From assembly GCA_937890595.1 (NCBI GenBank), contig CALADM010000014.1:71262-135261 (forward strand): 64,000 nucleotides of DNA, written 5' to 3'. Below, piece after piece: positions 1 to 9,000 of this stretch. The position numbers and the translations under genes are program-made. The notes below the pieces were generated by a model, which worked only from the letters and a program-made list of their open reading frames with translations, searched no databases and was not told where the DNA came from. Position 1 is the stretch's first letter, and each line of letters opens with the position of its first letter. The stretch comes from CAJMNU01 sp905214855. Lineage in GTDB: Bacteria > Bacillota > Clostridia > Lachnospirales > Lachnospiraceae.

Positions 1-2
1 AT

Positions 3-1604
3 ATGAAGTTGGTACATAATGGGAAATATGAAGAGGCACTGGAAGTGATCGTGGAGAAGAATCCACTGCCATTTATCACAGGAACAATCTGCGCCCATAA
101 TTGTATGAGTAAATGTAACCGTAATTTCTACGAAAGTCCAGTGGACATCCGCAGAACAAAGCTGGAGGCAGCCAAGGGCGGTTATGAGTCATGGATTAAA
201 AAAGTACAAGCACCAAAGGCAGGAAATGGAAAGAAAGCAGCCGTTGTCGGAGGAGGTCCGGCAGGTCTTGCCTGTGCATATTTTCTGGCAAAAGGCGGGG
301 CAGATGTCACCATTTATGAAAAGGAAGAATCCTTAGGAGGTGTTGTAAAGAATGTGATCCCAGAATTTCGTATCAGTGACGAAGCGATTGAAAAGGATAT
401 CCAGTTGATCTTCTCAGCAGGCATCCGTGCTGTCATGGGAAAAGAGGTTCAATCTTTGGAGGAACTGAGTAGGGAAAATGGTGCTGTCGTACTGGCGATG
501 GGAGCTGGAGAACCTGGAGTCTTGAAGCTGCAAAAAGGAAAGGCTGTCAATGCAATTTCTTTCCTAAGAGAATTCAAGGAAAAGGAAGGAAAAGTGGATA
601 TTGGCAGGCAGGTTGTTGTGATTGGAGGCGGTAATACAGCGATGGATACTGCCCGTGCAGCGAAGAGGACGCAGGGAGTGGAGAAAGTATCTCTGGTTTA
701 TAGAAGAACCAGACGCTATATGCCAGCTGATGAGGAAGAACTGCTCATGGCTATGGAAGACGGAGTAGAATTTGCAGAACTTCTCTCTCCAGTTTCTCTG
801 GAAAATGGAATCTTAACCTGTAAAAAAATGGTGCTGAGTGAGGTAGATGCAAGTGGAAGACGCAGCGTAGCGGAGACAGATGAAATGGTGCAGATTCCAG
901 CAGATACTGTGATCGCAGCGGTTGGAGAGAAAGTTCCTAAGGCTTTCTATGAGGCAAATGGTCTTTCTTGTGATGAGAGAGGACGGGCAAAAGTACATCC
1001 TCAGACACTGGAAAGTTCAAGAGAAAATATCTATGTGATCGGAGATGGACTATATGGACCTGCAACTGTAGTGGAAGCAATCCGAGATGGAAGAAAAGCG
1101 GCAGAAGCGATCACAGGAAAAGTACTTGCAAGAGATTTTGATGGTCTTGCAACAGAGGAAGCGATTGCCAAAAAACGGGGTATTTTGGCAGAGGAGAGCG
1201 AAAAACCAGAGGGAACTCGCTGTCTTGGATGCGATGTGGTCTGTGAAAACTGTGTGGAGGTCTGCCCGAACCGTGCAAACATTTCCATTCAGGTTCCGGA
1301 TATGAAGATGCACCAAATCCTTCATGTGGATGCGATGTGCAATGAATGTGGAAACTGTAAGAGTTTCTGTCCATATGCAAGTGCGCCATATCTGGATAAA
1401 TTTACTCTGTTCTCCAATGAAACAGATATGAAAAACAGTCAAAATCAGGGATTTACTGTGATTGATCTTGAGAGCAGAAAGTGCAAGATTCGTCTGGGGA
1501 CAAAAGAATATGTCTATACTGCAGGAAATGCATGTGAAGAGATCCCTCAGGGAATTGACAAATTGATCTGTGCAGTGATAGAACATTATACTTACCTCTT
1601 ATAA
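3..1604 (+). CDS. ygfK: YgfK-like selenate reductase/SDMH-associated flavoprotein, C-terminal part (cut by window edge)
   Basis: The protein resembles the glutamate-synthase-small-subunit-like and ferredoxin part of YgfK, an NAD(P)H-dependent flavoprotein found with selenium-dependent molybdenum hydroxylases. Visible are an N-terminal cysteine cluster (C30, C34, C38), an FAD-binding GGGPAG at about residue 83, a second Rossmann motif GGGNTAMD near residue 208, the flavin motif GDGLYGPATVVEAI and two C-terminal ferredoxin-like cysteine groups (CLGCDVVCENCVEVCP and CNECGNCKSFCP) for 4Fe-4S clusters. YgfK is about 1,000 residues long, so the 533 residues here are the C-terminal half and the ATG at base 3 is probably internal. 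It probably delivers electrons to or from the hydroxylase encoded next door. That role is inferred from context. Confidence 0.85.
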   Translation: MKLVHNGKYEEALEVIVEKNPLPFITGTICAHNCMSKCNRNFYESPVDIRRTKLEAAKGGYESWIKKVQAPKAGNGKKAAVVGGGPAGLACAYFLAKGGADVTIYEKEESLGGVVKNVIPEFRISDEAIEKDIQLIFSAGIRAVMGKEVQSLEELSRENGAVVLAMGAGEPGVLKLQKGKAVNAISFLREFKEKEGKVDIGRQVVVIGGGNTAMDTARAAKRTQGVEKVSLVYRRTRRYMPADEEELLMAMEDGVEFAELLSPVSLENGILTCKKMVLSEVDASGRRSVAETDEMVQIPADTVIAAVGEKVPKAFYEANGLSCDERGRAKVHPQTLESSRENIYVIGDGLYGPATVVEAIRDGRKAAEAITGKVLARDFDGLATEEAIAKKRGILAEESEKPEGTRCLGCDVVCENCVEVCPNRANISIQVPDMKMHQILHVDAMCNECGNCKSFCPYASAPYLDKFTLFSNETDMKNSQNQGFTVIDLESRKCKIRLGTKEYVYTAGNACEEIPQGIDKLICAVIEHYTYLL

Positions 1605-1672
1605 GAGAGTTTGATAAGATAAATTGTAATACACAGGGAATAAATAACAAAATCGGAAGTGAGGCAGAACAG

Positions 1673-1912
1673 ATGGGACGGGAGAAAAGCTGGAAGGTGA
1701 TTTTTACATTTCATACAACAACGCAAGCTATGAAAATGGAGAGAAAAGCGCAGCAGATGGGAAAAATCGGAAGGCTGATCCCGGTTCCACGTCAGATTTC
1801 AGCCGGATGTGGAATGGCATGGATAGCTCCAAAAGAGAATGGTGACGAACTGCGCGAATGGGTTGTAAGAGAAGGAATAGAAGTGGAGGGAGAATATGAT
1901 CTCTTTATGTAG
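1673..1912 (+). CDS. DUF3343 protein, putative Se/S carrier
   Basis: This 79-residue protein has the layout of the DUF3343 family: an N-terminal beta strand WKVIFTFHTTTQAM, then a conserved stretch ending in ISAGCGMAW that carries the single family cysteine. The family is described as a putative selenium or sulfur carrier and occurs in selenium-utilisation loci. It lies between ygfK and xdh and overlaps the xdh start by 17 bases, so the two are probably translationally coupled. A role in carrying selenium to the hydroxylase is inferred from family and place; no chemistry is shown by the sequence itself. Confidence 0.75.
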   Translation: MGREKSWKVIFTFHTTTQAMKMERKAQQMGKIGRLIPVPRQISAGCGMAWIAPKENGDELREWVVREGIEVEGEYDLFM

Positions 1913-4472
1913 TGTGACGATTAATGGAAAAGAGGTTACAGTAGACGCAGAACGTAAGCTGATGGATGTCCTGCGCAATGATTGTAAGTTAAAGTCAGTC
2001 AAAGATGGGTGCAGCGAGGGGGCATGCGGCACTTGTACTGTTTTGATTGATGGAAAACCAACAAAATCCTGTGTGCAAAAGATGGGAAAACTGGCTGGAA
2101 AATCTATTGTGACAGTAGAAGGGTTTTCTGACTATGAAAAAGAAGTGTATGTATATGCATTTGGAGAAGCGGGAGCAGTACAGTGTGGTTTCTGTATTCC
2201 GGGTATGGTGATCTGTGCAAAAGGGCTGCTGGATGTGAACCCAAATCCAACTAGGATCGAGGCAGCATATGCGCTTCGAAATAATTATTGCAGATGTACA
2301 GGATATAAGAAGATCACCGATGCCATTTTGCTTGCGGCTGCCATTTTCCGAGGGGAAGTGCAGATGCAGAGTCAGGATGAAAAGGTGAAAGTCGGTTCTT
2401 TGATCCATAGGATTGATGTACCCGGAAAAGTGCTTGGATACGGCGAATATGTGGATGATGTGGAATTGCCAGGAATGATCTATGCGAGTGCGGTCAGAAG
2501 TAAATATCCCCGTGCCAGAGTGCTGGCGATCCACACAGAAAAAGCAAAGGCATTAGATGGTGTAATCTGTGTTCTTACTGCAGAAGACGTGCCCGGTAAA
2601 AATAAAGTAGGACATTTAAAACATGACTGGGATACGTTTATTGGAGTGGGAGAGATCACACGTTATCTTGGGGATACGATTTGTATTGTAGCAGCAGAGA
2701 CAACCGAGATTCTGGAAAAGGCAAAAGAATTGGTCGAGGTGGAGTATGAGCCTCTTCAACCGATGACATGTCCAGAGGATTCTTTAAAGGAAGATGCTCC
2801 AATCCTTCATGAAGGCGGAAATATCCTTAGTCACGAACATCTGGTGAGAGGCAATGCAGATGAGGTGATCGCAAAATCCAAATATAAAGTGACAAAGCAT
2901 TATGAGACCCCTTGGACAGAACATGCATTTTTAGAGCCGGAAGCTGCGGTTGCCATGCCATTTGATGATGGAATTTTTATCTATTCTTCTGATCAGGGAA
3001 CATATGATACAAGAAATGAGTGTTCTATTCTTTTGGGATTGCCGCCAGAAAAAGTGATTGTGGAAAATAAACTGGTTGGTGGTGGCTTTGGAGGAAAAGA
3101 AGATGTGACAGTACAGCACCATGCTGCTCTTGTGGCATATCTTACAAAAAGACCAGTGAAAGTCAAATTGACCCGTAAGGAAAGTCTGATTGTACATCCA
3201 AAGCGCCATCCGATGAGCATTACATTGACAACAGCATGTGATGAGAATGGATATCTGACTGCGATGAAGGCAGTTGTTGTTGCAGATACTGGTGCGTATG
3301 CTTCACTTGGAGGACCAGTTCTTCAAAGAGCATGTACTCACGCAGCAGGTCCATATAATTATCAGGTGATTGACATTGATGGAATGGCAGTTTATACAAA
3401 CAATCCACCAGCAGGTGCATTTAGAGGATTTGGGGTGACACAGACGTGTTTTGCAACAGAATGTAACCTGAATCTTCTGGCAGAAATGGTTGGGATGGAT
3501 CCGTGGCAGTTCCGCTATCTGAATGCGATACGTCCAGGGCAGGTACTTCCAAACGGACAGATCGCGGATGCGTCTACTGGTCTTGCAGAGACTCTGGAAG
3601 CGGTAAAAGATGTTTTCTATTCCAGTCCCTATGCAGGTATCGCATGTGCGATGAAAAATGCAGGGGTTGGCGTGGGATTAAAGGATATGGGGCGATGCCG
3701 TTTGATCGTGGAAGATGGAAAAATCCATATCCATGCTGGGGCATCCTGTATTGGACAGGGGCTTGGAACGGTGCTGACACAGATTGTCTGTGAAGGAACA
3801 CAGCTTCCTTTAGACCGTGTTGTATATCATAATCCAAATACATCTATGGCACCGGATTCCGGAACAACTTCCGGCTCAAGGCAGACTCTGATCACAGGAG
3901 AGGCAACAAGACGTGCCTGCGAACAGCTGATGCAGACAGCAAAGGAAGAAGGCAGAATTGAAAAACTGGAAGGCAGAGAATTCTGTGCAGAGTACTATGC
4001 TAAGACAGACAAGATGGGAGCAGATGTGCCAAATCCGGTTTCCCATGTAGCGTATGGATATGCGACACAGGTATGTGTGCTGAATGAGGATGGAACGATC
4101 CAAAAAGTGACAGCAGCACATGATGTGGGAAAGGCAGTCAATCCAAAGAGTGTGGAAGGACAGATTGAGGGCGGTGTGGTCATGTCACTGGGGTATGCGT
4201 TGACAGAACAATATCCGCTTGTAAATTGTGTGCCAACAGCAAAGTATGGAACATTGGGATTATTCCGTGCGGATAAAACACCGGATGTTGAGAGTATCAT
4301 AGTAGAAAAACCGGGAATTGGTGTAGGATATGGAGCGATTGGAATTGGTGAGATCACATCTATTCCGACAGCACCAGCGGTTCAGGGAGCATATTATCGT
4401 TTGGATCGGACATTCAGGACAGAACTTCCACTTGCAGATACACCATATGCAAAGAAAACAGTGAAAAAATAA
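1896..4472 (+). CDS. xdh: Selenium-dependent xanthine dehydrogenase (molybdenum hydroxylase)
   Basis: This 858-residue protein fuses an N-terminal 2Fe-2S unit (EGACGTCTVLIDG, CGFCIPGM, NYCRCTGYKK) to the two molybdopterin-binding domains of the xanthine oxidase family (GGGFGGKED, RGFGVTQTC, GQGLGTVLTQ, and a late GAIGIGEITSIPTAP holding the family's catalytic glutamate). The FAD domain of ordinary xanthine dehydrogenases is absent, as in the Se-dependent subfamily. It probably oxidises xanthine or another N-heterocycle with a selenium atom bound to the Mo cofactor. The start has a good ribosome-binding site (GAGGGAG, spaced 3 bases). The flanking ygfK, selD, yqeB, yqeC and mocA genes strongly support the Se-dependent assignment. 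The true substrate cannot be told from the sequence. Confidence 0.92.
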   Translation: MISLCSVTINGKEVTVDAERKLMDVLRNDCKLKSVKDGCSEGACGTCTVLIDGKPTKSCVQKMGKLAGKSIVTVEGFSDYEKEVYVYAFGEAGAVQCGFCIPGMVICAKGLLDVNPNPTRIEAAYALRNNYCRCTGYKKITDAILLAAAIFRGEVQMQSQDEKVKVGSLIHRIDVPGKVLGYGEYVDDVELPGMIYASAVRSKYPRARVLAIHTEKAKALDGVICVLTAEDVPGKNKVGHLKHDWDTFIGVGEITRYLGDTICIVAAETTEILEKAKELVEVEYEPLQPMTCPEDSLKEDAPILHEGGNILSHEHLVRGNADEVIAKSKYKVTKHYETPWTEHAFLEPEAAVAMPFDDGIFIYSSDQGTYDTRNECSILLGLPPEKVIVENKLVGGGFGGKEDVTVQHHAALVAYLTKRPVKVKLTRKESLIVHPKRHPMSITLTTACDENGYLTAMKAVVVADTGAYASLGGPVLQRACTHAAGPYNYQVIDIDGMAVYTNNPPAGAFRGFGVTQTCFATECNLNLLAEMVGMDPWQFRYLNAIRPGQVLPNGQIADASTGLAETLEAVKDVFYSSPYAGIACAMKNAGVGVGLKDMGRCRLIVEDGKIHIHAGASCIGQGLGTVLTQIVCEGTQLPLDRVVYHNPNTSMAPDSGTTSGSRQTLITGEATRRACEQLMQTAKEEGRIEKLEGREFCAEYYAKTDKMGADVPNPVSHVAYGYATQVCVLNEDGTIQKVTAAHDVGKAVNPKSVEGQIEGGVVMSLGYALTEQYPLVNCVPTAKYGTLGLFRADKTPDVESIIVEKPGIGVGYGAIGIGEITSIPTAPAVQGAYYRLDRTFRTELPLADTPYAKKTVKK

Positions 4473-4562
4473 GCATATAACACAGAGGGGAATGCCGCAT
4501 GGATCAAGACAAAGCGGGATTCCCTTTTGGCGTGTTGCAGAGGAATAGAAAGTATAGCAAAG

Positions 4563-4664
4563 ATGACAGCGGGATGGAAAGAATATAAAGAATACAAAGA
4601 ATATAAAGAATACAAACAGTACAAAAAGTACAAACAACACAAAGAATATAAACAGTACAAATAA
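4563..4664 (+). CDS. Possible 33-residue Lys/Glu/Tyr-repeat peptide
   Basis: A small open frame starts ATG ACA GCG GGA TGG and then runs through nine 9-base units that each encode Lys-x-Tyr-like triplets (KEY, KQY, KKY, KQH), ending K-stop. It sits alone in the gap between xdh and hydA. The ribosome-binding site (AGCAAAG) is weak. The units differ at the third base of tyrosine codons and at Glu/Gln positions, so codon meaning is partly kept. It may still be only a slippage-prone untranslated spacer. Confidence 0.3.
   Translation: MTAGWKEYKEYKEYKEYKQYKKYKQHKEYKQYK
4578..4658 (+). repeat. 9-bp tandem repeat, nine units (AAAGAATAT family)
   Basis: Nine contiguous 9-base units begin at 4578: AAAGAATAT and AAAGAATAC alternate twice, followed by AAACAGTAC, AAAAAGTAC, AAACAACAC, AAAGAATAT and AAACAGTAC. 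The array lies 60 bases before hydA and would place an unstructured A-rich tract in its leader. Copy number is likely to vary between strains through slipped-strand pairing. Confidence 0.9.
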
Positions 4665-4718
4665 TGTAAAAAAGAACAGGAAGAAGAAAAATAAAGAAAT
4701 AGAGAAAGGAAAGAAAAT

Positions 4719-6095
4719 ATGGATATATTGATTCAGAATGGAACGATTGTGAATGGAAATGGATGCAGAAAAGCGGATCTTCTGATAAAGGATGGAGTGA
4801 TCGCAAAAATCGGGGCATCCCTTCAGGAGGAGAAAGCCGAAGTGGTAAATGCAGAGGGAATGTTGATCTTTCCCGGATTTATTGATGCCCATACACATTT
4901 TGACCTCCATGTAGCAGGCACAGTGACAGCAGATGATTTTAAAACAGGAACGCAGGCAGCAGTCCGTGGCGGAACGACCATGGTGATCGATTTTGGAACA
5001 CAGTATCATGGGGAGACGCTGCAGCAAGGTCTTGAAAACTGGCATGAAAAGGCAGACGGAAAGTGTTCCTGTGATTATAGTTTTCATATGTCTATTTCGG
5101 AATGGAATGAAGAAGTCAGTCAGGAATTGGATTTTATGATGGAACAGGGGATCACCTCTTTTAAATTGTATATGACATATCCAGATATGATGGTAGATGA
5201 CAAAGCATTTTATCAGATATTAAAACGATTCAAAGAGATTGGTGGGATTACCGGGGTGCATTGTGAAAATAGTGGAATGATCGATGCCATGCGGGAGGAA
5301 AGGATAAAAAAAGGAGAGATGGGAGTAGACAGTCATCCGATTACCCGTCCGGTACAGGCGGAAGCAGAGGCGATAGACAGACTTCTTCGCATTGCAGAAG
5401 TTGTGGATGTACCTGTTGTAGTAGTACATTTGACATGTAAAGAAGGGCTTAGGGTAATACAGGAGGCAAGAAAGAGGGGACAGATGGTATATGTAGAGAC
5501 GTGTCCACAGTATCTTTTGATGGATGAATCTTTGTATCATCTTCCCGATTTTGAGGGGGAAAAATATGTGATCGCACCTCCGCTTCGCACAAAAGAAGAC
5601 CAGAAAGCACTCTGGGACGCTTTAGCATCCGGTGAAATCCAAACAGTATCAACAGATCACTGTAGTTTTACCACAGAACAGAAAAAATTAGGAGAACATG
5701 ACTTTACAAAGATCCCGGGAGGAATGCCGGGGGTTGAAACAAGAGGTGTTCTTTTGTATACTTATGGGGTAGAAAAAGGGCGTATTTCTCTGGAGCAAAT
5801 GTGTCAGGTTTTGTCAGAAAATCCTGCAAAATTATATGGTCTGTATCCACAAAAAGGATGTATCGAAGTGGGAAGCGACGCAGATCTGGTGCTGCTGCGT
5901 TCGGGAGTAAAGGATACAATAACAGCAGACGATCAGCTGCAAAATGTAGACTATGCACCTTTTGAGGGGACAGAAGTGACTGGTAGGATTGAGACTGTGT
6001 TCCTGCGTGGACAGAAAGTTGTAGAGAACCATCAGCTTATAAAAGAAAATCAGGGGAAATTTATCAAACGAAAAAGAAATATGCTTTTAAATTAG
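4719..6095 (+). CDS. hydA: Dihydropyrimidinase / hydantoinase-type cyclic amidohydrolase
   Basis: This 458-residue amidohydrolase carries the metal-binding DAHTHFD motif near residue 58, a lysine in SFKLYM that is carboxylated to bridge the two metals in this family, the later histidines GVHCEN and VVHLTC, and STDHCSF for the final aspartate. It is a normal full length for the dihydropyrimidinase family and hydrolyses cyclic diamides such as dihydropyrimidines or hydantoins. In SDMH clusters this gene usually accompanies xdh, which suggests a purine- or hydantoin-degrading route. Start ATG has the ribosome-binding site GAAAGGAAAG. The exact substrate is unknown. Confidence 0.88.
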   Translation: MDILIQNGTIVNGNGCRKADLLIKDGVIAKIGASLQEEKAEVVNAEGMLIFPGFIDAHTHFDLHVAGTVTADDFKTGTQAAVRGGTTMVIDFGTQYHGETLQQGLENWHEKADGKCSCDYSFHMSISEWNEEVSQELDFMMEQGITSFKLYMTYPDMMVDDKAFYQILKRFKEIGGITGVHCENSGMIDAMREERIKKGEMGVDSHPITRPVQAEAEAIDRLLRIAEVVDVPVVVVHLTCKEGLRVIQEARKRGQMVYVETCPQYLLMDESLYHLPDFEGEKYVIAPPLRTKEDQKALWDALASGEIQTVSTDHCSFTTEQKKLGEHDFTKIPGGMPGVETRGVLLYTYGVEKGRISLEQMCQVLSENPAKLYGLYPQKGCIEVGSDADLVLLRSGVKDTITADDQLQNVDYAPFEGTEVTGRIETVFLRGQKVVENHQLIKENQGKFIKRKRNMLLN

Positions 6096-6164
6096 AAAAA
6101 ATTTACCATACTATTTGATTTTAAGAAAGGGGAAAGGGCATTTTTTGCCACTGAGAAAAGATGT

Positions 6165-7220
6165 GTGGAGCTGTGCCTAAGTGAATATATGAGACAGGAA
6201 GAACAGGAGATTGTTTTTTGCAGAGGTGGCGGATGCACTGCAAAATTAGGACCCGATGCACTTAGACGGGTTCTGGAAAAAATCCCAAAAGTAAAAGATG
6301 AAAATTTGTTGATCGGATATGAAAGTTCAGATGATGCAGCGGTGTATAAACTGACAGACGACCTTGCCATTGTGCAGACATTGGACTTCTTTCCTCCTAT
6401 GGTGGAAGATCCTTATATATTTGGACAGATTGCGGCAGCAAATGCGCTGAGTGATATCTATGCAATGGGTGGTGATGTCAAGACAGCGATGAATATTGTA
6501 TGTTTTCCAGAGGCGATGGATCTGAATATTTTGGGAAAAATCCTTTTGGGTGGCAGTGAAAAAGTAAGGGAAGCAGGAGGTGTGCTGGCAGGAGGACATT
6601 CCATTGCGGATGACAGTGTGAAATATGGGTTGTCTGTAACCGGAACGATCCATCCAGATAAAGTATTTGCCAATACAGGATGTAGAGAAGGGGATGCACT
6701 GATCCTGACAAAACCACTTGGTGTAGGGATTGTCTGCACTGCTTCTAGACTCCATGAGGCATCGGATGAGGCAATGGATCTTGCCATCCGATCTATGAGC
6801 ACACTGAACAAATATGCATCTGAAATTGTGAGAAAGTATCGGACACATGGATGTACAGACGTGACAGGCTTTGGATTTCTTGTCCATCTGTGTGAAATGT
6901 TAGGAGAACAGTTCAGCGCACAGATCTGGAAAGATGCTATTCCATATATACCAGAGTGTGAGGAGTATGTGGAAGAATTTTATCTGACAGCAGCAGGTCA
7001 GAGAAACCGCAATCATGTGCAGGATAAAGTGCGATTTGAAGATTGTTCTTTTGCTATAGAAGAAATTTTATTTGATGCACAGACATCCGGAGGGCTTTTG
7101 GTCAGTATGCAGCAAGAAGATGCAGCCTCTGCTTTGGAAGAATTAAAACAATTGGGATTGCCGTGTGCGATTGTGGGCAAAGTGGTAAAGAAAACGGACA
7201 GATCAGTTATAGTCTCTTAA
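6165..7220 (+). CDS. selD: Selenide, water dikinase
   Basis: SelD makes selenophosphate from selenide and ATP. The catalytic segment reads GGGCTAKLGP, so the active-site residue is cysteine (codon TGC) followed by the conserved lysine three places on. The ATP-binding ESSDDAAVY, LDFFPPMVEDPYIFGQIAAAN and GGHSIADD segments of the AIR-synthase fold follow. No selA or selB is in view, which fits the known 'orphan SelD' trait in which selenophosphate feeds the labile selenium cofactor of molybdenum hydroxylases. The annotated start is GTG; an in-frame ATG at 6189 (MRQEEQ) is an alternative and neither has a strong ribosome-binding site. Confidence 0.93.
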   Translation: MELCLSEYMRQEEQEIVFCRGGGCTAKLGPDALRRVLEKIPKVKDENLLIGYESSDDAAVYKLTDDLAIVQTLDFFPPMVEDPYIFGQIAAANALSDIYAMGGDVKTAMNIVCFPEAMDLNILGKILLGGSEKVREAGGVLAGGHSIADDSVKYGLSVTGTIHPDKVFANTGCREGDALILTKPLGVGIVCTASRLHEASDEAMDLAIRSMSTLNKYASEIVRKYRTHGCTDVTGFGFLVHLCEMLGEQFSAQIWKDAIPYIPECEEYVEEFYLTAAGQRNRNHVQDKVRFEDCSFAIEEILFDAQTSGGLLVSMQQEDAASALEELKQLGLPCAIVGKVVKKTDRSVIVS

Positions 7221-7272
7221 TATACAAAATGGTAAGAAAGTACAGGGAGTTGTTTGGGAAACAGAAAACAGC

Positions 7273-7325
7273 ATCAGTTACTCACGACCTAAAGTTTATG
7301 GGCATGTAGCTGCCTAGTCATAATG
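7273..7325 (-). repeat. Solo IS200/IS605 right-end remnant (reverse orientation)
   Basis: The segment with CACGACCTAAAG, then ATGGGC, TGTA and CTGCC, matches the reverse complement of the right end of the IS at 45.1-46.6 kb over about 50 bases with roughly 80 percent identity by eye. It includes the hairpin-forming GACCTAAAG core. No transposase gene remains. It lies between selD and the GNAT gene. Confidence 0.7.
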
Positions 7326-7342
7326 AAAGGAACAGACTGCAA

Positions 7343-8134
7343 ATGACTGTGGAAATAAAAGGTGAGATGAAGAGTTGCCTGAAGCCATTGTTTTTAGGAT
7401 GGGAAGAAACCATGATAAATAGCTGTCTTCAGGGATATATGGGGAGAGCTTTTGCCAATGCAGAACAGATGCCCGAATCTGGGATGTTGTGTGTGGGAGA
7501 TTTTTATTTTCTTTCCGGAACTCCAAATGAGGATCTTGTAAGAACGATCAGAAAGATTGCAGGAGAAACCGCTTTGGTGATACCAAGAGAGAAGGAATGG
7601 GAATCTTTGATCTGTGAGATCTTGCCGGAGGCAGAAGAGACATTGCGCTATGCTTTAAAGAAAAATAGAAACAGTTTTTGCATAGAAAAGCTGGAGAAAC
7701 TGGTAAAAGATCTGCCGGATGGTTTTTACATACAGCCAATCGATGAGGAGTTATATCAGCGGTGTTTGATGCAGGAATGGTCAAGGGATTTTGTCAGTCT
7801 TTTTCGGAATGACAAACAGTATAAGGAATGTGGGATCGGATTTGTGGTGATGCATGGAGACGATTTGGCAGCAGGAGCTTCTTCTTATAGTTATTATGAT
7901 GGAGGGATTGAGATTGAGATTGACACAAAACTGGAATATAGAAGACGAGGGCTGGCATCAGCATGTGCTGCCAGATTGATTTTGGAATGTTTGGACAGAG
8001 GATTATTTCCAAGCTGGGATGCTGCAAACAGGATTTCTTTAGCATTGGCAGAAAAACTGGGATATCAGTTTGATCAGGCTTATGTGACATATGTATGGGA
8101 GCAAAACAGAATAGAAGAAAATAGTAAATCATAA
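7343..8134 (+). CDS. GNAT-family acetyltransferase-like protein
   Basis: The 263-residue product looks like the GNAT_acetyltran subgroup: a poorly conserved N-terminal half, then an acetyl-CoA-binding segment IDTKLEYRRRGLASACAA around residues 195-212, which contains the R-x-x-G-x-A loop, and a C-terminal SLALAEKLGYQF. The acceptor is unknown. It sits inside the selenium operon after an IS right-end remnant, and it is not a standard member of SDMH clusters, so it may be a later insertion or an unrecognised accessory. Start ATG is preceded by AAAGGAAC at 11 bases. Confidence 0.75.
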   Translation: MTVEIKGEMKSCLKPLFLGWEETMINSCLQGYMGRAFANAEQMPESGMLCVGDFYFLSGTPNEDLVRTIRKIAGETALVIPREKEWESLICEILPEAEETLRYALKKNRNSFCIEKLEKLVKDLPDGFYIQPIDEELYQRCLMQEWSRDFVSLFRNDKQYKECGIGFVVMHGDDLAAGASSYSYYDGGIEIEIDTKLEYRRRGLASACAARLILECLDRGLFPSWDAANRISLALAEKLGYQFDQAYVTYVWEQNRIEENSKS

Positions 8135-8184
8135 AGAAAAATACTTAAAAATATAGATTTTAAATGAATGAAGGAGATAAAAAT

Positions 8185-8841
8185 ATGAATATTGATGCGA
8201 GAGGGAAGCAGTGTCCGCTTCCAGTAATTGAGACAAAAAAGGCATTGGAAACAGCAGAACCAGGAGAAATAGTGTGTGTTTTGGTGGACAATGAGATTGC
8301 AGTTCAAAATCTGGTGAAGATGGCAAATCATAAACATCTGTTGTCTTCCTATAAAAAATTGGGGGAGAGAGAGTTTGAAGTAGAGATTACTCTTCCAGAA
8401 GAGACAGAAGAAACATCAGGAACTCAAAAGGATATATCAGAACATGGGACATCAAAGGAAACAGAGGAATGTGGATGTAAACCAATGTCTTTCCAAAACA
8501 ATTTTCAAAACAAAGTAGTTGTGATCTCTTCAGAAGAAATGGGAAGTGGAGACCCAGTTTTGGGAAAGCTGCTGATGAAAGGATTTATTTTTGCACTGAC
8601 CCAACAGGACACAATTCCTAAGACGATCCTGTTTTATAATGGAGGTGCAAAATGGACTTGTGAGGGATCTGCTGCTTTGGAAGATCTTCATGTTTTGGAG
8701 GAACAGGGAGCAGAAATTTTAACATGCGGAACCTGCTTGAACCACTATGGACTGAGTGAATCTCTTTGCATTGGAGGTGTAACCAACATGTATGAGATAA
8801 CAGAAAAGATGATGGGAGCAGATCTGCTTGTCAAGCCATAG
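8185..8841 (+). CDS. yedF: Selenium metabolism protein YedF (SirA-like plus DsrE-like)
   Basis: This 218-residue protein has an N-terminal TusA/SirA domain with the motif DARGKQCPLPVIETKKAL, whose cysteine binds sulfur or selenium in the family, a short acidic linker with ECGC, and a C-terminal DsrE-like domain (ISSEEMGSGDPVLGKLLM, GAKWTCEG, LTCGTCLNHYG). YedF is a marker of organisms that use selenium and is thought to handle reactive selenium. I chose the ATG at 8185 because AAGGAG lies 8 bases upstream; the earlier in-frame ATG at 8164 lacks such a site. It is probably co-transcribed with selD and yqeB. Confidence 0.9.
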   Translation: MNIDARGKQCPLPVIETKKALETAEPGEIVCVLVDNEIAVQNLVKMANHKHLLSSYKKLGEREFEVEITLPEETEETSGTQKDISEHGTSKETEECGCKPMSFQNNFQNKVVVISSEEMGSGDPVLGKLLMKGFIFALTQQDTIPKTILFYNGGAKWTCEGSAALEDLHVLEEQGAEILTCGTCLNHYGLSESLCIGGVTNMYEITEKMMGADLLVKP

Positions 8842-9000
8842 ACAGTAAAGAGGTAGTGATGTAATAAACAATAGTATAAGTAGTACAAACTGATAGTAAT
8901 ATCAGTAGTAATATAAGTAGTCATACCAGTAGGAATCTGCTGTTGGTTGAGTTAAAATAAAAAATTGTGGATGGAAATGGGAAAAGGACAAAGAAAAGTG
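8842..9000 (+). other. Spacer with degenerate AGTA repeats upstream of yqeB
   Basis: The gap holds imperfect repeats of AGTAGTA, AGTAATAT and AGTATAAGT over about 8845-8935. No promoter or hairpin of clear quality was seen. Confidence 0.5.

Noticed and set aside
4260..5087. Long reverse-strand frame rich in Phe and Ile opposite xdh, the 9-bp repeat and hydA
   Set aside because: It runs antisense to two clear genes, its low-complexity core is the complement of the tandem repeat, and it has no homology pattern.
6161..6240. Possible selenocysteine (TGA) reading at the start of selD
   Set aside because: The active-site codon is TGC and the frame with TGA does not lead into the SelD motifs.
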